A DNA stretch of 64,000 nucleotides from Cupriavidus sp. EM10 (GTDB taxonomy: Bacteria; Pseudomonadota; Gammaproteobacteria; Burkholderiales; Burkholderiaceae), in NCBI RefSeq assembly GCF_018729255.1, contig NZ_CP076061.1, forward strand, positions 1,736,001-1,800,000. The letters are read 5' to 3'. A model generated the notes under the pieces. It was not told the DNA's origin. It saw only the letters and a program-made list of their open reading frames with translations, and did not search any database. Below, in pieces: positions 26,109 through 36,381 of this stretch. Both the position numbers and the translations under genes were made by a program. Positions within the stretch are counted from its first letter, which is position 1, and every line of letters begins with the position of its first letter.

Positions 26109-27115
26109 GTGACCCCCGTTCTATTTGTTCGATGGGATGCGTATTTTTGCCGGCAGTTATGAAGGCGAGGATGATCGTGCAATTATCCGCGATTACTGCT
26201 TACATTGCCTTCACTGTCCGCTGCTTCCCGTCCGCCTTCGGGTTTACGTAACCAGGCGCGAGTGGGGCGCTGTCGGCGCCATACAACGCTAGCGGATCAG
26301 CAAGCCAGAGCGCGAATTGTGGACCCGTAGACTGTGGTCCGGTGAGCAGTCGACATTCTAGCGTCTTAGCATGTAGCCAGCATTTGCAGCCCGTACTTTC
26401 ACCTTGCGTACCCCTCCGGCGTGTCGTAGTCCAAGCAAGCTGCAAGACCACCGGATGCGGAACTGCCTCTGTAACGGCTTCCGGCGGGGGAACGGGAGCC
26501 CTGCAATCGGGCACGTCGATAGTACCCGAGAACTGAATGCCCGTTTTGGGGGGTACGTTCGCAGTGACCGTTCCTGGCCGAACGCGGAAGTTCGTCGGTC
26601 GCCAAGGCCCGCCGGAACCGTGGACTTCCGTTCCCGACCCATTTCGGCCACTGGGGCCTACGCATCATCAGCGGAAGCTCCCAGTTGTAGAGCAGTCGTT
26701 CGCCTTACTAAGTCGGCCAGCAGGCATATCAGCCGCGTCAAGGGATGGCGCATCTTCAGCAAGACCCGGAAGCATGTCGGTCAATGAGTGCGGTCAAGGT
26801 CGGCCCCCGAGTCGTCAGCGCTGTACCGTTGGCTGCATCGGCGCCGGCACGCAGGCGTTGCGAAACCTGTCTTGCCCGGCGTCCCGCCGGGGCCTAGCAC
26901 CCCGGTCAGATCATGTCGTGGCGGGCGATCGCGAAACGCGATCACCTGGCGCAGAATGCACCTGATGGTGCTTAACGAGGAAGCGCCGTTCTCGTGTCGG
27001 TCGGACAGATAGCGGACGCACGGCGTCGCGAGTCGGTTCCCTTACCTGTCGCGCGCGCGGTCAGCGCGGTAGGCGTTCGGGCCAGTCCGAAACAGGTGCT
27101 TCAGGTGACCACCGT
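26109..27115. other. About 1 kb without a supportable gene
   Basis: Open frames here (up to 142 codons on the plus strand) have no recognisable motifs, atypical composition and no clear ribosome-binding sites. The segment lies between the P-loop ATPase start and the end of the hydrolase gene and marks the transition from the accessory island to ordinary genes. Any promoter of the ATPase gene should lie at ~26110-26250. Confidence 0.4.
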
Positions 27116-27993
27116 TCAGCTTTCGGTCAAAGCCTGGTCCAACACCTTATCGAATGCCGCGGCTTCCTCGAACTGCACCCAGTGGCCCGCGTTGGGGATG
27201 ATGCGCAGCCACCTGAATGCCGGTGCCTTGCTCAGCGCACCGGCGATCAGGTCCGTGCGCCCCCGATAGAGCGCATCCTGTTCGCCCCAGATGCCGAAGA
27301 GCGGGCACCGCACGGCAGGCAGGGTACGCTGGATGACGTCCGTCTGGTGCAGACGACGCTTGGGCATGCGGTCGCGCAGCAGGTCAGCGCGGTAGAGATG
27401 GAAGGCAAGGCTGTCGTCATCTGTCGTCGCCTCGCGCGCGAGCATCAGCGCGCGCATATTGGCGTGCATGACATCGTCACGCTCGGGCCCGGGAGACAGA
27501 TGCATCCACGCACGCAGGCCCAGCGGATTCGCCGGCCCGATGCCGAGCGCAGGCGCACCGACCAGCACCAGCCGTCTTACGCGATGAGGCCAACGCGCGG
27601 CGATGAAGCTGGCGACCATGGTGCCGAACGAAAAGGCGACCAGATCGTACGCGGCGCCGTCCAGCAGTTGGTCGAGTGCCCGCTCGACAGGTTCAGGCAG
27701 CGCGTCAGCATCGGTGCCCAAAGGCGGCCGCGCAGAGTCACCGAAACCGGGCAGGTCGGGCACCCAGACGCGCCGGCCGGCACTGACGAGCGCGCTGATG
27801 TTGCGCGCCCAGTGGACCCAACTACCCGAGCCGCCGTGCAGCAGTACCGTAGGCCGCCCCCAGGCAGGCCCCAGGCACGCACAAGGATGTCACCGTCGCC
27901 GCAGGGCACCACAAAGCGACTCGACGCCGCATCGAGCGCCGCCGCATCGGCCAGGGTAACGACGGCGGTGGGAAGCGTGCAAGCTGTTGACAT
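27116..27993 (-). CDS. Alpha/beta hydrolase, one-base frameshift
   Basis: From the ATG at 27991-27993 the protein starts MSTACTLPTAVVTLADAAALDAASSRFVVPCGDGDILVRAWG. One base is missing near 27866, after which it continues PAWGRPTVLLLHGGSGSWVHWARNISALVSAGRRVWVPDLPGFGDS. The nucleophile elbow is AFSFGTMVAS (Ser in GFSFG-like context), the acidic residue lies in WGEQDALY, and the catalytic His in NAGHWVQFE. The repaired length is ~292 residues. It is a soluble hydrolase of the epoxide-hydrolase/C-C hydrolase group; substrate unknown. It is divergent from the TctC gene, with a 10-bp palindrome between. Confidence 0.88.
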
Positions 27994-28112
27994 GGAGATA
28001 TGGAACGCCAGGGTTCCAAAGTCAAAACACCCTACCCTACCACGGGCGACCACCACGGATTGACGACGCCCTCCACCGATAAGCTCGCTCTCGGTCAGTC
28101 CCCGCTGCCTTG

Positions 28113-28140
28113 ATGGAGGCCGGCCCTTGTCGGCCTCCAT
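28113..28140. promoter_or_regulatory. 10-bp inverted repeat between divergent hydrolase and TctC genes
   Basis: ATGGAGGCCG (28113-28122) and CGGCCTCCAT (28131-28140) are exact inverse copies around 8 bases, in the 361-bp gap between the two divergent starts. It could be an operator for a regulator of both genes, or a hairpin in the hydrolase leader. No regulator gene is adjacent. The rest of the gap shows no gene. Confidence 0.45.
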
Positions 28141-28354
28141 CTCGGGGAATGTACCGAGAGTTTCACACGTGCTGTCGGCCGCTTCGAATTCGACTCTTAG
28201 ATTCGGCAGTTCATCAGCTCTGTCGCTGCGACAAAGGTAACGGTCGGCCGCCCAAAGCCTGATACATGCACAACGATCAAGAATCGCTGAAGATTTTGCG
28301 ATAGACGCCCATGCGTCGCCGAAGGACCATTGCTTGTTTTCAAAGGAGACGACG

Positions 28355-29352
28355 TTGACGCAAGTAGATAGGAGCGAGTTTTGCCTGAGCCGGCGAGCAG
28401 TTCTGCGCGGAGCTGCGGCCGCGGTTGCAGCGGCTGCCCTCCCTGCGCCTGCGCAAGGTGCTTGGCCGTCAAGGCCTGTGAGAATCGTCGTGCCGTTTGC
28501 GGCCGGAGGCGGCTCGGATGCCATCGCGCGCTTTACCGCCTCCAGGCTCAACGCCGCGTTGAAGCAGCCGTTCGTGGTCGACAACAGGCCAGGAGCAGGC
28601 GGTAACCTTGGCACGGAGCAGGGATTGCACTCAGCGCCCGATGGCTACACGCTGACCCTCATCGCTTCGAGCTACAGCGTGAACGCTGCGGTCTACAACC
28701 TTGGGTTCGATCCTGTGGCAGACATGACGCCCATCGTCCAGATCTCGAATGGCCCGCTGCTCATCGTCGCTAACCCGAAGACCAACATCAAGACGATCGG
28801 TGACCTGATTCAGAAGGCCAAGACCAACCCGGACAAGATCAACTATGCGACCTCCGGCGCGGGCGGGGTTGCTCACGCTGCGACGGAACTCTTCATGGAT
28901 CGCGTAGGCATCAGAATGACGCACATCCCTACAAGGGCGCCGCGCCTGCAATGTCCGACACTCTTGCAGGCACATGCGACGTCTACTTCAGCAGTGTTGC
29001 AATTGCCTTGCCGCACATTCGCGCCGGCAAGCTTGTTGCTGTAGCGGTCACAACGCCAACCCGCCTTAACGCCCTGCCGAACGTTCCGACGGTTGCCGAG
29101 TCGGGGATACCCGGTTTCGACGTACCCCACTGGCATGGTCTGATCGGACCGAAGGGCCTCTCGCAAGAGGTGGTCGCAAAGGTGAACTCGGCCGTCAATG
29201 CCTTTCTGAAAGCGCCTGATGCCAACGAGCACCTGCAACGCGATGGTGTTTCGGCCGCTGGCGGAACACCTTCCTTGCTGCAGGAACGGATCGCTCGCGA
29301 GGTGGCGGGATGGAAGAAGCTGGCAGCAAAAGGGCGGCTCAAGGTCGACTGA
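28355..29352 (+). CDS. TctC/Bug-type tripartite tricarboxylate solute-binding protein, one-base frameshift
   Basis: I chose the TTG at 28355 because AAAGGAGAC lies directly upstream. The N-terminus has a twin-arginine signal (SRRAVLRGAAAAVAAAALPAPAQG). The mature part shows WPSRPVRIVVPFAAGGGSDAIAR, DNRPGAGGNLGTE and SPDGYTL-like blocks typical of Bug receptors. At ~28926-28932 one base is missing (MTHIP then YKGAAPAMSDTLAGTCDVYFSSV), and the second part runs VPTVAESGIPGFDVPHWHGLIGPKG to the stop, giving ~332 residues. Bug proteins bind small carboxylates in the periplasm. No TctAB permease genes are nearby, so it is an orphan receptor, common in Burkholderiales. Confidence 0.92.
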
Positions 29353-29360
29353 CGAAGAAA

Positions 29361-29377
29361 GGGCGCTCGCAGCGCCC
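29361..29377 (+). terminator. Hairpin after the TctC gene
   Basis: GGGCGCT (29361-29367) and AGCGCCC (29371-29377) pair around a 3-base loop, 8 bp after the stop. There is an A-run before it but no T-run after it, so termination may be weak on the plus strand. Confidence 0.5.
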
Positions 29378-29472
29378 CTGTCATGTGCCGACGAGCGATT
29401 TCGACGTGCCGACGACTTGTGTATCCGTTCGCGCCGCGTATTGATAGAAGTAGCAAAGCTTACGACTCTCAG

Positions 29473-30729
29473 ATGACCCAGGTAACCTTGTTCACGCCAG
29501 CCAAAGTGCACTACATCGGTGCCGTCTTATGGCTCCTGGCTTCGGTGCGAGGGGTCGCGGCGGAAGCCCCGCCCTATAGTGTCCTGTTGCAGCAATCGAT
29601 GGCAAGTGCCCCGGCGATGATGGCGCAGGCCGCCACCGTCCGCGCCGCAGATGCCGATGCCAATCAAGCACGTGCCTGGCTGAATCCACGGATCGATACG
29701 GTCCTGGAGAACCTCGGCGCACCGTCAAGCGACGGCACGAGCCAGCGCCAGAACACCTACTCGATTACCCAGCCATTTGAGGTTGGTGGCAAGCGGGGCG
29801 CACGAATCGAAGTGGGGGACCGCAACTATGCCGCAGCGCAAGCGCGTGAGCGCCTGGCACGGGTTGCTTACGCGGCAGAACTAGCGGTTGCCTATGCCGC
29901 CGCGGAGGCCATGGCCGCCCGGATGGCGCTGGCGACGGAAAACCTGGCACGTGCGAACGAGGAGTTCACTGCTGCGCGTGCGCTAGTGCAGTCCGGAAAG
30001 GAAGCAGCGCTGCGCAGCGCGCAAGCGCAGGCAAGTGTGGCGGCCGCTCAGGCTGCGCAGGCCGCCGCCGACAATGACGCCACGCATGCACTGGCGCGGC
30101 TGTCGGCCATGACGGGAGCTGCCGAACCGTACACCGCGGTGTCCAGTTCCCTGCTAACGACACAAGGCACCGTGCCGACCGCGGCACTCCCCGGACAGGA
30201 GGCCCCGACCGTCGCTGCGGCAGAGGCCGAGCGCAATGCGCTGGATGCACAAGTTGGCGTGGAAAGAAAGCGCTGGATTCCGGACGTGGGCGTAAGTGCC
30301 GGCGTGCGTCGATACGGATGGACGAACGCCAGCGGATATGTTGTCGGGGTGACGGCATCGATTCCCCTGTTCGATCAAAACCGCAGCGGCATCAATGCGG
30401 CCGTGGAGCGCGTCGCGGCCGCGCAGGCCAGGCTCGACAACATGCGACTGGAAGCCGTAGCGGCGCGCCGATCCGCCATCTCGCAGGTCAGCGCAACGGA
30501 TCGCCAGATCACCGCGGCCGAGGAGGGTGAAAGGGCGGCGGCAGAGGCCTATCGAATGGGCCGCGTCGGTTATAACGCCGGCAAGACGCCGCTGATGGAA
30601 TTGCTTGCCGTCCGGCGTGCCTTGCTGGAGGCCAGGCAACTCACCATTGACGCGCGTCTGGCGCGCGTGCGCGCACTGGCGGTGCTTGCCCAGGCGGACG
30701 GCCACCTGGCATTCGAGGACACCAAATGA
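29473..30729 (+). CDS. Outer-membrane efflux protein (CzcC/CnrC type, TolC family)
   Basis: From the ATG at 29473 this is a 418-residue protein with a hydrophobic signal (YIGAVLWLLASVRGVAA) and the two helical repeats of outer-membrane factor proteins (ANQARAWLNPRIDTVLENLGAP; VGVERKRWIPDVGVSAGVRRYG...IPLFDQNRSGINAAVERV). It should form the trimeric channel for the following pump. Its stop overlaps the start of the adaptor gene (ATGA at 30726-30729), so the two are coupled. No strong ribosome-binding site is visible at the chosen start; an in-frame ATG lies at 29383. Confidence 0.88.
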   Translation: MTQVTLFTPAKVHYIGAVLWLLASVRGVAAEAPPYSVLLQQSMASAPAMMAQAATVRAADADANQARAWLNPRIDTVLENLGAPSSDGTSQRQNTYSITQPFEVGGKRGARIEVGDRNYAAAQARERLARVAYAAELAVAYAAAEAMAARMALATENLARANEEFTAARALVQSGKEAALRSAQAQASVAAAQAAQAAADNDATHALARLSAMTGAAEPYTAVSSSLLTTQGTVPTAALPGQEAPTVAAAEAERNALDAQVGVERKRWIPDVGVSAGVRRYGWTNASGYVVGVTASIPLFDQNRSGINAAVERVAAAQARLDNMRLEAVAARRSAISQVSATDRQITAAEEGERAAAEAYRMGRVGYNAGKTPLMELLAVRRALLEARQLTIDARLARVRALAVLAQADGHLAFEDTK

Positions 30730-31919
30730 TGAAGAACAAGCGTCAGCCTGCAAGCTGGCCGGTGGTTGCAGGCGTTGCTGCGGTAGCAGCGTTGATGGGA
30801 TTCGGCGTCGCGCGCGTGCTGTTGCCGGGGAATGGGCCCGTTCCCGCGAAGGCAGCCGACGCGCAAGCCGCATCGGAAGCAGCGGCAGCCAAACCGGCAG
30901 GCCCACGAGAGGTTCGAATTCCGACCCAGTATCTGGCGGCGGCAAACATCGCCGTCGAGCCGGTCGCCAGTGTTGGGGTGGGTTCGGAGATTCTGGCGCC
31001 TGCCTGAGTCGCCGCAGTACCGGGAGGCGAGGCTGTGATTGTGTCCCGTGCGGCGGGCACGGTGCTGCGGGTTCAACGTCGCCTTGGCGAGGGTGTGCGC
31101 GCCGGTGATGTGCTGGCCACCGTCGAAAGTCCGGAGGCTGCAGCGATGGCTTCGGAACGCAGGGTAGCACAAGCCAGGGCGGATCTCTCCCGCAGGACGT
31201 ATGAACGTGAAGCCAGTCTGTTTCAGCAAGGCGTGACACCGCGCCAGGAAATGGAATCAGCCAAAGCGGCACTGGAGGTCGCGCAGGCCGAGGCGCAGCG
31301 CGCCACAACGGTTGCCGAGGCTGCGCACCTGACAAGCGATGGCCGGGCGGTCGCGGTGGTCAGCCCCATCGCCGGCAAGATTACTGCCCAATCGGTGACG
31401 CTGGGCGCGTATGTCGCGCAGCAGGCCGATCTGTTCCGTGTGGCTGGCCTGGGCGCCGTGCAGGTCGAGGCCGCCGTCACTGCAGGGGATCTGGGCCGTA
31501 TTTCACCGGGTGGCCAAGCCGCGATTCTGCTTTCCAACGGATCGCCGTTGCCGGCGAAGATCCAGGCTGTCACGCCAACCGTATCGGGCAGTGCACGCGC
31601 GGCCACGGTCGTCGTGATTCCGGAGCAACCTTCGGACCGCCTGGTGGTAGGCGAAGGTGTCCAGGTTCGCTTGCGCGCCAAGGCAAACAACAATGGCGAG
31701 TTGTCGGTTCCCGAAGATGCCGTACAGAACATTGATGGCACCGATGCGTTATTCGTGCGCACGGAAAATGGATTCCGTGCGCAGCCGGTTCTGGTCGGTA
31801 CGCGCAGTGGCGGCATGGCGCAGATTCTCTCCGGTGTGCGCGCCGGGGAGCAGGTGGCAACGCGTAATGCCTTTCTGGTGAAGGCCGAGATGAACAAGGC
31901 AGCTGGGGACGACGAATGA
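30726..31919 (+). pseudogene. CzcB/CnrB-type membrane-fusion adaptor interrupted by an in-frame TGA
   Basis: Codons 1-93 encode a short N-terminal anchor (WPVVAGVAAVAALMGFGVARVLL), an Ala-rich linker and REVRIPTQYLAAANIAVEPVASVGVGSEILAPA. TGA at 31005-31007 follows, and the same frame continues VAAVPGGEAVIVSRAAGTVLRVQRRLGEGVRAGDVLATVESPEAA (lipoyl half-motif) and the helical hairpin through to the stop at 31919. Because both halves are in one frame, a single substitution (CGA or GGA to TGA) explains it. Full-length would be 397 residues. A GTG at 31035 might restart translation, but without the anchor. Adaptors are needed for RND export, so the pump may be impaired unless the TGA is an error. 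Confidence 0.85.
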
Positions 31920-34900
31920 TTGGCAATGTCCTCAGTGGATCGATTCACTACCGATGGCTTGTTCTGTTCCTGACGGTCGTGATTGCCGCAATCGGCGCCT
32001 GGCAGCTCAAGCTGCTGCCGATCGATGTCACGCCCGATATCACGAACAAGCAGGTGCAGATCAACACGGTGGTGCCAACCCTAAGCCCCGTGGAGGTCGA
32101 GAAGCGCGTGACGTATCCGATCGAAACCGCTATTTCAGGGTTGAACGGCGTCGAGAACACGCGGTCGATGTCCCGCAACGGGTTCAGCCAGGTCACCGTC
32201 ATCTTCAAGGAGAGCGCCAACCTCTACTTCATGCGCCAGCAGGTATCGGAGCGACTCGTGCAGGCACGTCCCAGCCTGCCCGCAGGCGCCGAGCCGCAGA
32301 TGGGTCCGGTTTCCACTGGTCTGGGCGAGGTATTCCACTACAGCGTGGAGTATCAATACCCTGATGGCAAGGGCGCACCGCTCAAGGACGGGGCGCCGGG
32401 CTGGCAACGCGATGGAAGTTTCTTGACCGAGCGCGGGGAACGGCTTGATGACCGTGTGTCGAAGCTTGCATACCTGCGAACCGTGCAGGACTGGATCATT
32501 CGCCCTCAGTTGAGGACAACGGCTGGTGTGGCCGACGTGGATTCCTTGGGTGGCTATGTCAAGCAGTTCGTGGTCGAGCCTGATGCTGCAAAAATGGCCG
32601 CCTACGGCATCTCATATGGCGACCTCGCACAGGCTCTGGAGGATGCCAATCTTTCGGTGGGTGCGAACTTCATGCGCCGTTCGGGTGAATCGTACCTGGT
32701 GCGTGCCGATGCGCGCATCAAGTCGGCGGACGAGATCTCGCGCGCCGTGATCGCCCATCGCCAGAACGTGCCGATCACGGTCGGCCAGGTGGCGTCCGTC
32801 AAGATTGGCGGAGAACTTCGCTCCGGTGCGGCCAGCCGCAATGGCCAGGAAACGGTGATAGGCAGCGCGCTGATGCTGGTTGGCGCGAACAGCCGTACCG
32901 TGGCGCAGGATGTTGGCGACAAGCTGGAACAAATCTCGAAGACGCTGCCGCCGGGTGTAGTCATCGTTCCTACGCTTAACCGATCGCAACTGGTGACCGC
33001 CACCATCGAGACAGTCGCCAAGAATCTGGTGGAAGGCGCCTTGCTGGTGGTGGTAATCCTGTTCCTGCTGCTGGGCAACTGGCGCGCTGCCGTCATTGCA
33101 GCGCTGGTCATCCCATTGTCGATGCTGGTCAGTGCTATCGGCATGAATCAGCTTGGGATCTCCGGCAACCTGATGAGTCTGGGTGCGCTGGACTTCGGCC
33201 TGATCATCGATGGTGCGGTGATCATCGTCGAGAATACCCTGCGGCGATTGGCGCAGCGTCAGCATCAGGAAGGTCGTCTACTGACGCTGAGGGAACGCCT
33301 GGACGAAGTGTTGCTGTCGTCACGGGAAATGCTTCGCCCCACGATCTATGGGCAACTCGTGATCTTCCTGGTATTCCTGCCGTGCCTGACATTCCAGGGC
33401 GTGGAGGGAAAAATGTTCTCGCCGATGGTGATGACGCTCATGCTGGCGCTGGCGTCCGCATTCGTGCTGTCCCTGACCTTCGTGCCTGCGATGCTGGCTG
33501 TGCTGCTACGCAAGGAAGTTTCCGAAAAGGAAGTACGGGTGATCGTCGCGACCAAGCAGTGGTACCGCCCGTGGCTGGAGCGGGCGGTGGCGCGACCGAT
33601 TCCGTTTGTCGGCGCCGGCTTGCTGGTGCTGGCACTGGCTGCAGTTGCGTTCGCCTTTGTCGGTCGCGAGTTCATGCCAACGCTTGACGAACAGAACCTT
33701 AACCTGTCCTCCGTTCGCATTCCATCGACATCGATCGATCAGTCGGTGGCGATTGATTTGCCGCTGGAACGCGCCGTGCTCTCGCTCCCTGAGGTGAAGA
33801 CTGTGTACTCCAAGGCGGGTACCGCCAGCCTGGCGGCTGACCCCATGCCGCCCAACGCCTCCGACAACTACATCATCCTCAAGCCGAAGAGTGAATGGCC
33901 GGATGGCGTAACCACCAAGGAACAGGTGATCGAGCGTATCCGGGAGAAGACGGCACCGATGGTGGGCAACAATTACGACGTCACCCAACCCATTGAGATG
34001 CGCTTCAATGAACTGATCGGTGGCGTGCGCAGCGATGTCGCCGTAAAGATCTATGGCGAGAATCTCGACGACCTGACCGCCACTGGGCAACGCATTGCCG
34101 CCGTCTTGCGCAAGACACCCGGAGCAACGGATGTGCGCGTACCGCTGACCAGCGGGTTTCCCACCTTCGACATCGTATTCGATCGCGCCGCTATCGCGCG
34201 GTATGGGCTGACGGTGAAGGAAGTGGCCGATACCGTCTCGGCAGCGATGGCGGGCCGCCCGGCAGGCCAGATATTCGATGGCGATCGGCGCTACGATATT
34301 GTCATCCGCCTGCCAGGCAATCAGCGGGAGAACCTCGATGTGCTTGGCGCGCTGCCCGTGATGCTGCCAGCCGCCTCGGACCAGGCGCGGGTTTCCGTGC
34401 CATTGCGGCAGCTTGTCGAGTTCCGATTCACACAGGGCCTGAACGAAGTGAGCCGCGACAACGGCAAGCGTCGCGTGTACGTGGAAGCCAATGTGGGCGG
34501 GCGTGACCTCGGCAGCTTTGTAGACGATGCTGCTGCGCGGATCGCGCGGGACGTCAAGTTGCCTCCCGGCATGTACATCGAATGGGGCGGCCAGTTCCAG
34601 AACCTGCAAGCCGCGACCAAGCGACTCGCCATGATTGTGCCCGCCTGCTTCGTGCTGATCGCCGCGGCGCTGTATATGGCGATCGGCAATGCAATGCTGA
34701 CCGCGACAGTTCTGACGGCTGTGCCCCTGGCGCTGGCGGGAGGCGTGTTCGCACTACTGCTGCGCGGCATCCCGTTCTCCATCTCCGCAGCAGTGGGTTT
34801 CATTGCTGTCTCGGGCGTGGCCGTTCTCAATGGTCTCGTCCTGATATCGGCCATCCGCAAACGGCTGGAAGACGGGGTGGCGCCGGACGCGGCCGTGATC

Positions 34901-35146
34901 GATGGCGCGATGGAACGGGTGCGACCGGTGCTCATGACTGCCTTGGTGGCATCTCTGGGCTTCGTGCCCATGGCCCTCGCAACGGGGACGGGTGCGGAGG
35001 TGCAAAAGCCACTGGCAACGGTCGTGATCGGTGGATTGATCACGGCCACCGTGCTCACGCTCTTCGTGTTGCCCGCGATATGCGGCATGGTGGTGCGCCG
35101 GAAACGGGGCGCGGGCGTGGGTCGCGACGAACTCGCTGAAGCTTAG
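31916..35146 (+). CDS. Heavy-metal RND efflux transporter (CzcA/CnrA/NccA type)
   Basis: A 1076-residue inner-membrane pump with twelve membrane helices and two large periplasmic loops. The helix-4 motif is DFGLIIDGAVIIVEN, which in HME-RND classification marks export of divalent cations (Co, Zn, Cd, Ni). TYPIETAISGLNGVENTRSMSRNGFSQVTV and GREFMPTLDEQNLNLSSVRIP are typical HME blocks. It uses the proton gradient to export metal from periplasm or cytoplasm through the CzcC-like channel. It overlaps the adaptor gene by 4 bp. The exact metal cannot be told from sequence alone. Confidence 0.95.
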   Translation: MIGNVLSGSIHYRWLVLFLTVVIAAIGAWQLKLLPIDVTPDITNKQVQINTVVPTLSPVEVEKRVTYPIETAISGLNGVENTRSMSRNGFSQVTVIFKESANLYFMRQQVSERLVQARPSLPAGAEPQMGPVSTGLGEVFHYSVEYQYPDGKGAPLKDGAPGWQRDGSFLTERGERLDDRVSKLAYLRTVQDWIIRPQLRTTAGVADVDSLGGYVKQFVVEPDAAKMAAYGISYGDLAQALEDANLSVGANFMRRSGESYLVRADARIKSADEISRAVIAHRQNVPITVGQVASVKIGGELRSGAASRNGQETVIGSALMLVGANSRTVAQDVGDKLEQISKTLPPGVVIVPTLNRSQLVTATIETVAKNLVEGALLVVVILFLLLGNWRAAVIAALVIPLSMLVSAIGMNQLGISGNLMSLGALDFGLIIDGAVIIVENTLRRLAQRQHQEGRLLTLRERLDEVLLSSREMLRPTIYGQLVIFLVFLPCLTFQGVEGKMFSPMVMTLMLALASAFVLSLTFVPAMLAVLLRKEVSEKEVRVIVATKQWYRPWLERAVARPIPFVGAGLLVLALAAVAFAFVGREFMPTLDEQNLNLSSVRIPSTSIDQSVAIDLPLERAVLSLPEVKTVYSKAGTASLAADPMPPNASDNYIILKPKSEWPDGVTTKEQVIERIREKTAPMVGNNYDVTQPIEMRFNELIGGVRSDVAVKIYGENLDDLTATGQRIAAVLRKTPGATDVRVPLTSGFPTFDIVFDRAAIARYGLTVKEVADTVSAAMAGRPAGQIFDGDRRYDIVIRLPGNQRENLDVLGALPVMLPAASDQARVSVPLRQLVEFRFTQGLNEVSRDNGKRRVYVEANVGGRDLGSFVDDAAARIARDVKLPPGMYIEWGGQFQNLQAATKRLAMIVPACFVLIAAALYMAIGNAMLTATVLTAVPLALAGGVFALLLRGIPFSISAAVGFIAVSGVAVLNGLVLISAIRKRLEDGVAPDAAVIDGAMERVRPVLMTALVASLGFVPMALATGTGAEVQKPLATVVIGGLITATVLTLFVLPAICGMVVRRKRGAGVGRDELAEA

Positions 35147-35154
35147 GAGGTTGC

Positions 35155-36381
35155 ATGCTGGACGTATTGCGGAACCGAACCTATCGGCACCTGTTCGGTG
35201 CGCAGGTGATCGCGCTGATTGGCACCGGGCTTGCGACGGTCGCGCTGGGTCTGCTCGCCTATGATCTGGCTGGTGCGAACGCGGGTAGCGTCCTGGGAAC
35301 CGCGCTGGCAATCAAGATGGTTGCCTATGTGGGCATTGCCCCGGTTGTGGGTGCGTTCGCCAACAGGCTTCCGCGTCGCGCATTCCTTGTTGCGATGGAC
35401 CTCGTGCGGGCGCTGGTGGCAATTTCTCTGCCGTTCGTGACGCAGATCTGGCAGATCTACATCCTGATTTTCCTGTTGCAGTCGGCATCGGCGGCGTTCA
35501 CGCCAACTTTTCAGGCGACCATCCCGGACGTCCTTCCTGAAGAGAAGGCCTATACGAATGCCTTATCCCTGTCGCGCCTGGCGTATGACATGGAGAGTCT
35601 GGTGAGTCCGATGCTGGCCGCCGCGTTGCTATCGGTCATCGGCTTTCACTGGCTGTTCGGCGGCACTGTCGTGGGCTTCCTGGTGTCGGCTGCGTTCGTC
35701 GTTTCGGTGCGTTTGCCGCAATCCAAGGCGATAGCTCGCAAGGAGAGCCTGTATGCCAAAACGTTTCGGGGTATGTCGATCTACCTTCGGACGCACCGCT
35801 TGCGAGGGCTTCTGGCCCTGAACCTCGCCGCGGCCGCCGCCAGCTCGATGGTCATCGTGAACACGGTCGTCTATGTGCAAAGCAAGCTGCAGCGTCCGGC
35901 GTCTGATGTCCCATTCGCTCTGGCGGCCTTCGGCTGCGGATCGATGCTTGTGGCACTGTTACTGCCGAGGCTGTTGGCGAATCGTCCTGATCGTCCAGCC
36001 ATGCTGGGCGGCGCCATCCTTATGTCAGCCAGTCTCGCTTTTGGAGTAGCACTGACCGGGTTCGGGCAAGTCATCGAATGGCCCATGCTTCTGCTGACGT
36101 GGTTTGCCACCGGCATCGGGTACTCGATGACGTTGACGCCAAGCGGACGTCTGCTGAAACGCTCGGCGGCTTCAGCCGATCGCCCTGCAGTGTTTGCTGC
36201 GCAATTCTCCCTCTCGCATGCGTGCTGGCTGATTGCCTATCCGCTCGCGGGGCAGGTGGGGGCGCGATACGGGATGCGTGCAGCATTTGTGGTGCTTGCG
36301 TGCGTTTCTGTTGTCGGATTTCTCGCTGCCTGGCGCGTGTGGCCAGCAGCAAATCATGAGGATACGGTCCCGGTGCGCTGA
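35155..36381 (+). CDS. MFS transporter in the divalent-metal efflux operon
   Basis: A 408-residue protein with ~12 membrane helices. It begins MLDVLRNRTYRHLFGAQVIALIGTGLATVALGLLAYDLAG; NRLPRRAFLVAMDLVRA resembles the MFS loop 2-3. AGGAGG lies 5 bases before the ATG, and the gene starts 8 bp after the RND stop, so it belongs to the operon. MFS pumps of the NreB kind sit beside Ni/Co efflux genes in related bacteria; this protein resembles that group in N-terminus and size but lacks a His-rich tail, so the substrate is uncertain. Confidence 0.85.
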   Translation: MLDVLRNRTYRHLFGAQVIALIGTGLATVALGLLAYDLAGANAGSVLGTALAIKMVAYVGIAPVVGAFANRLPRRAFLVAMDLVRALVAISLPFVTQIWQIYILIFLLQSASAAFTPTFQATIPDVLPEEKAYTNALSLSRLAYDMESLVSPMLAAALLSVIGFHWLFGGTVVGFLVSAAFVVSVRLPQSKAIARKESLYAKTFRGMSIYLRTHRLRGLLALNLAAAAASSMVIVNTVVYVQSKLQRPASDVPFALAAFGCGSMLVALLLPRLLANRPDRPAMLGGAILMSASLAFGVALTGFGQVIEWPMLLLTWFATGIGYSMTLTPSGRLLKRSAASADRPAVFAAQFSLSHACWLIAYPLAGQVGARYGMRAAFVVLACVSVVGFLAAWRVWPAANHEDTVPVR

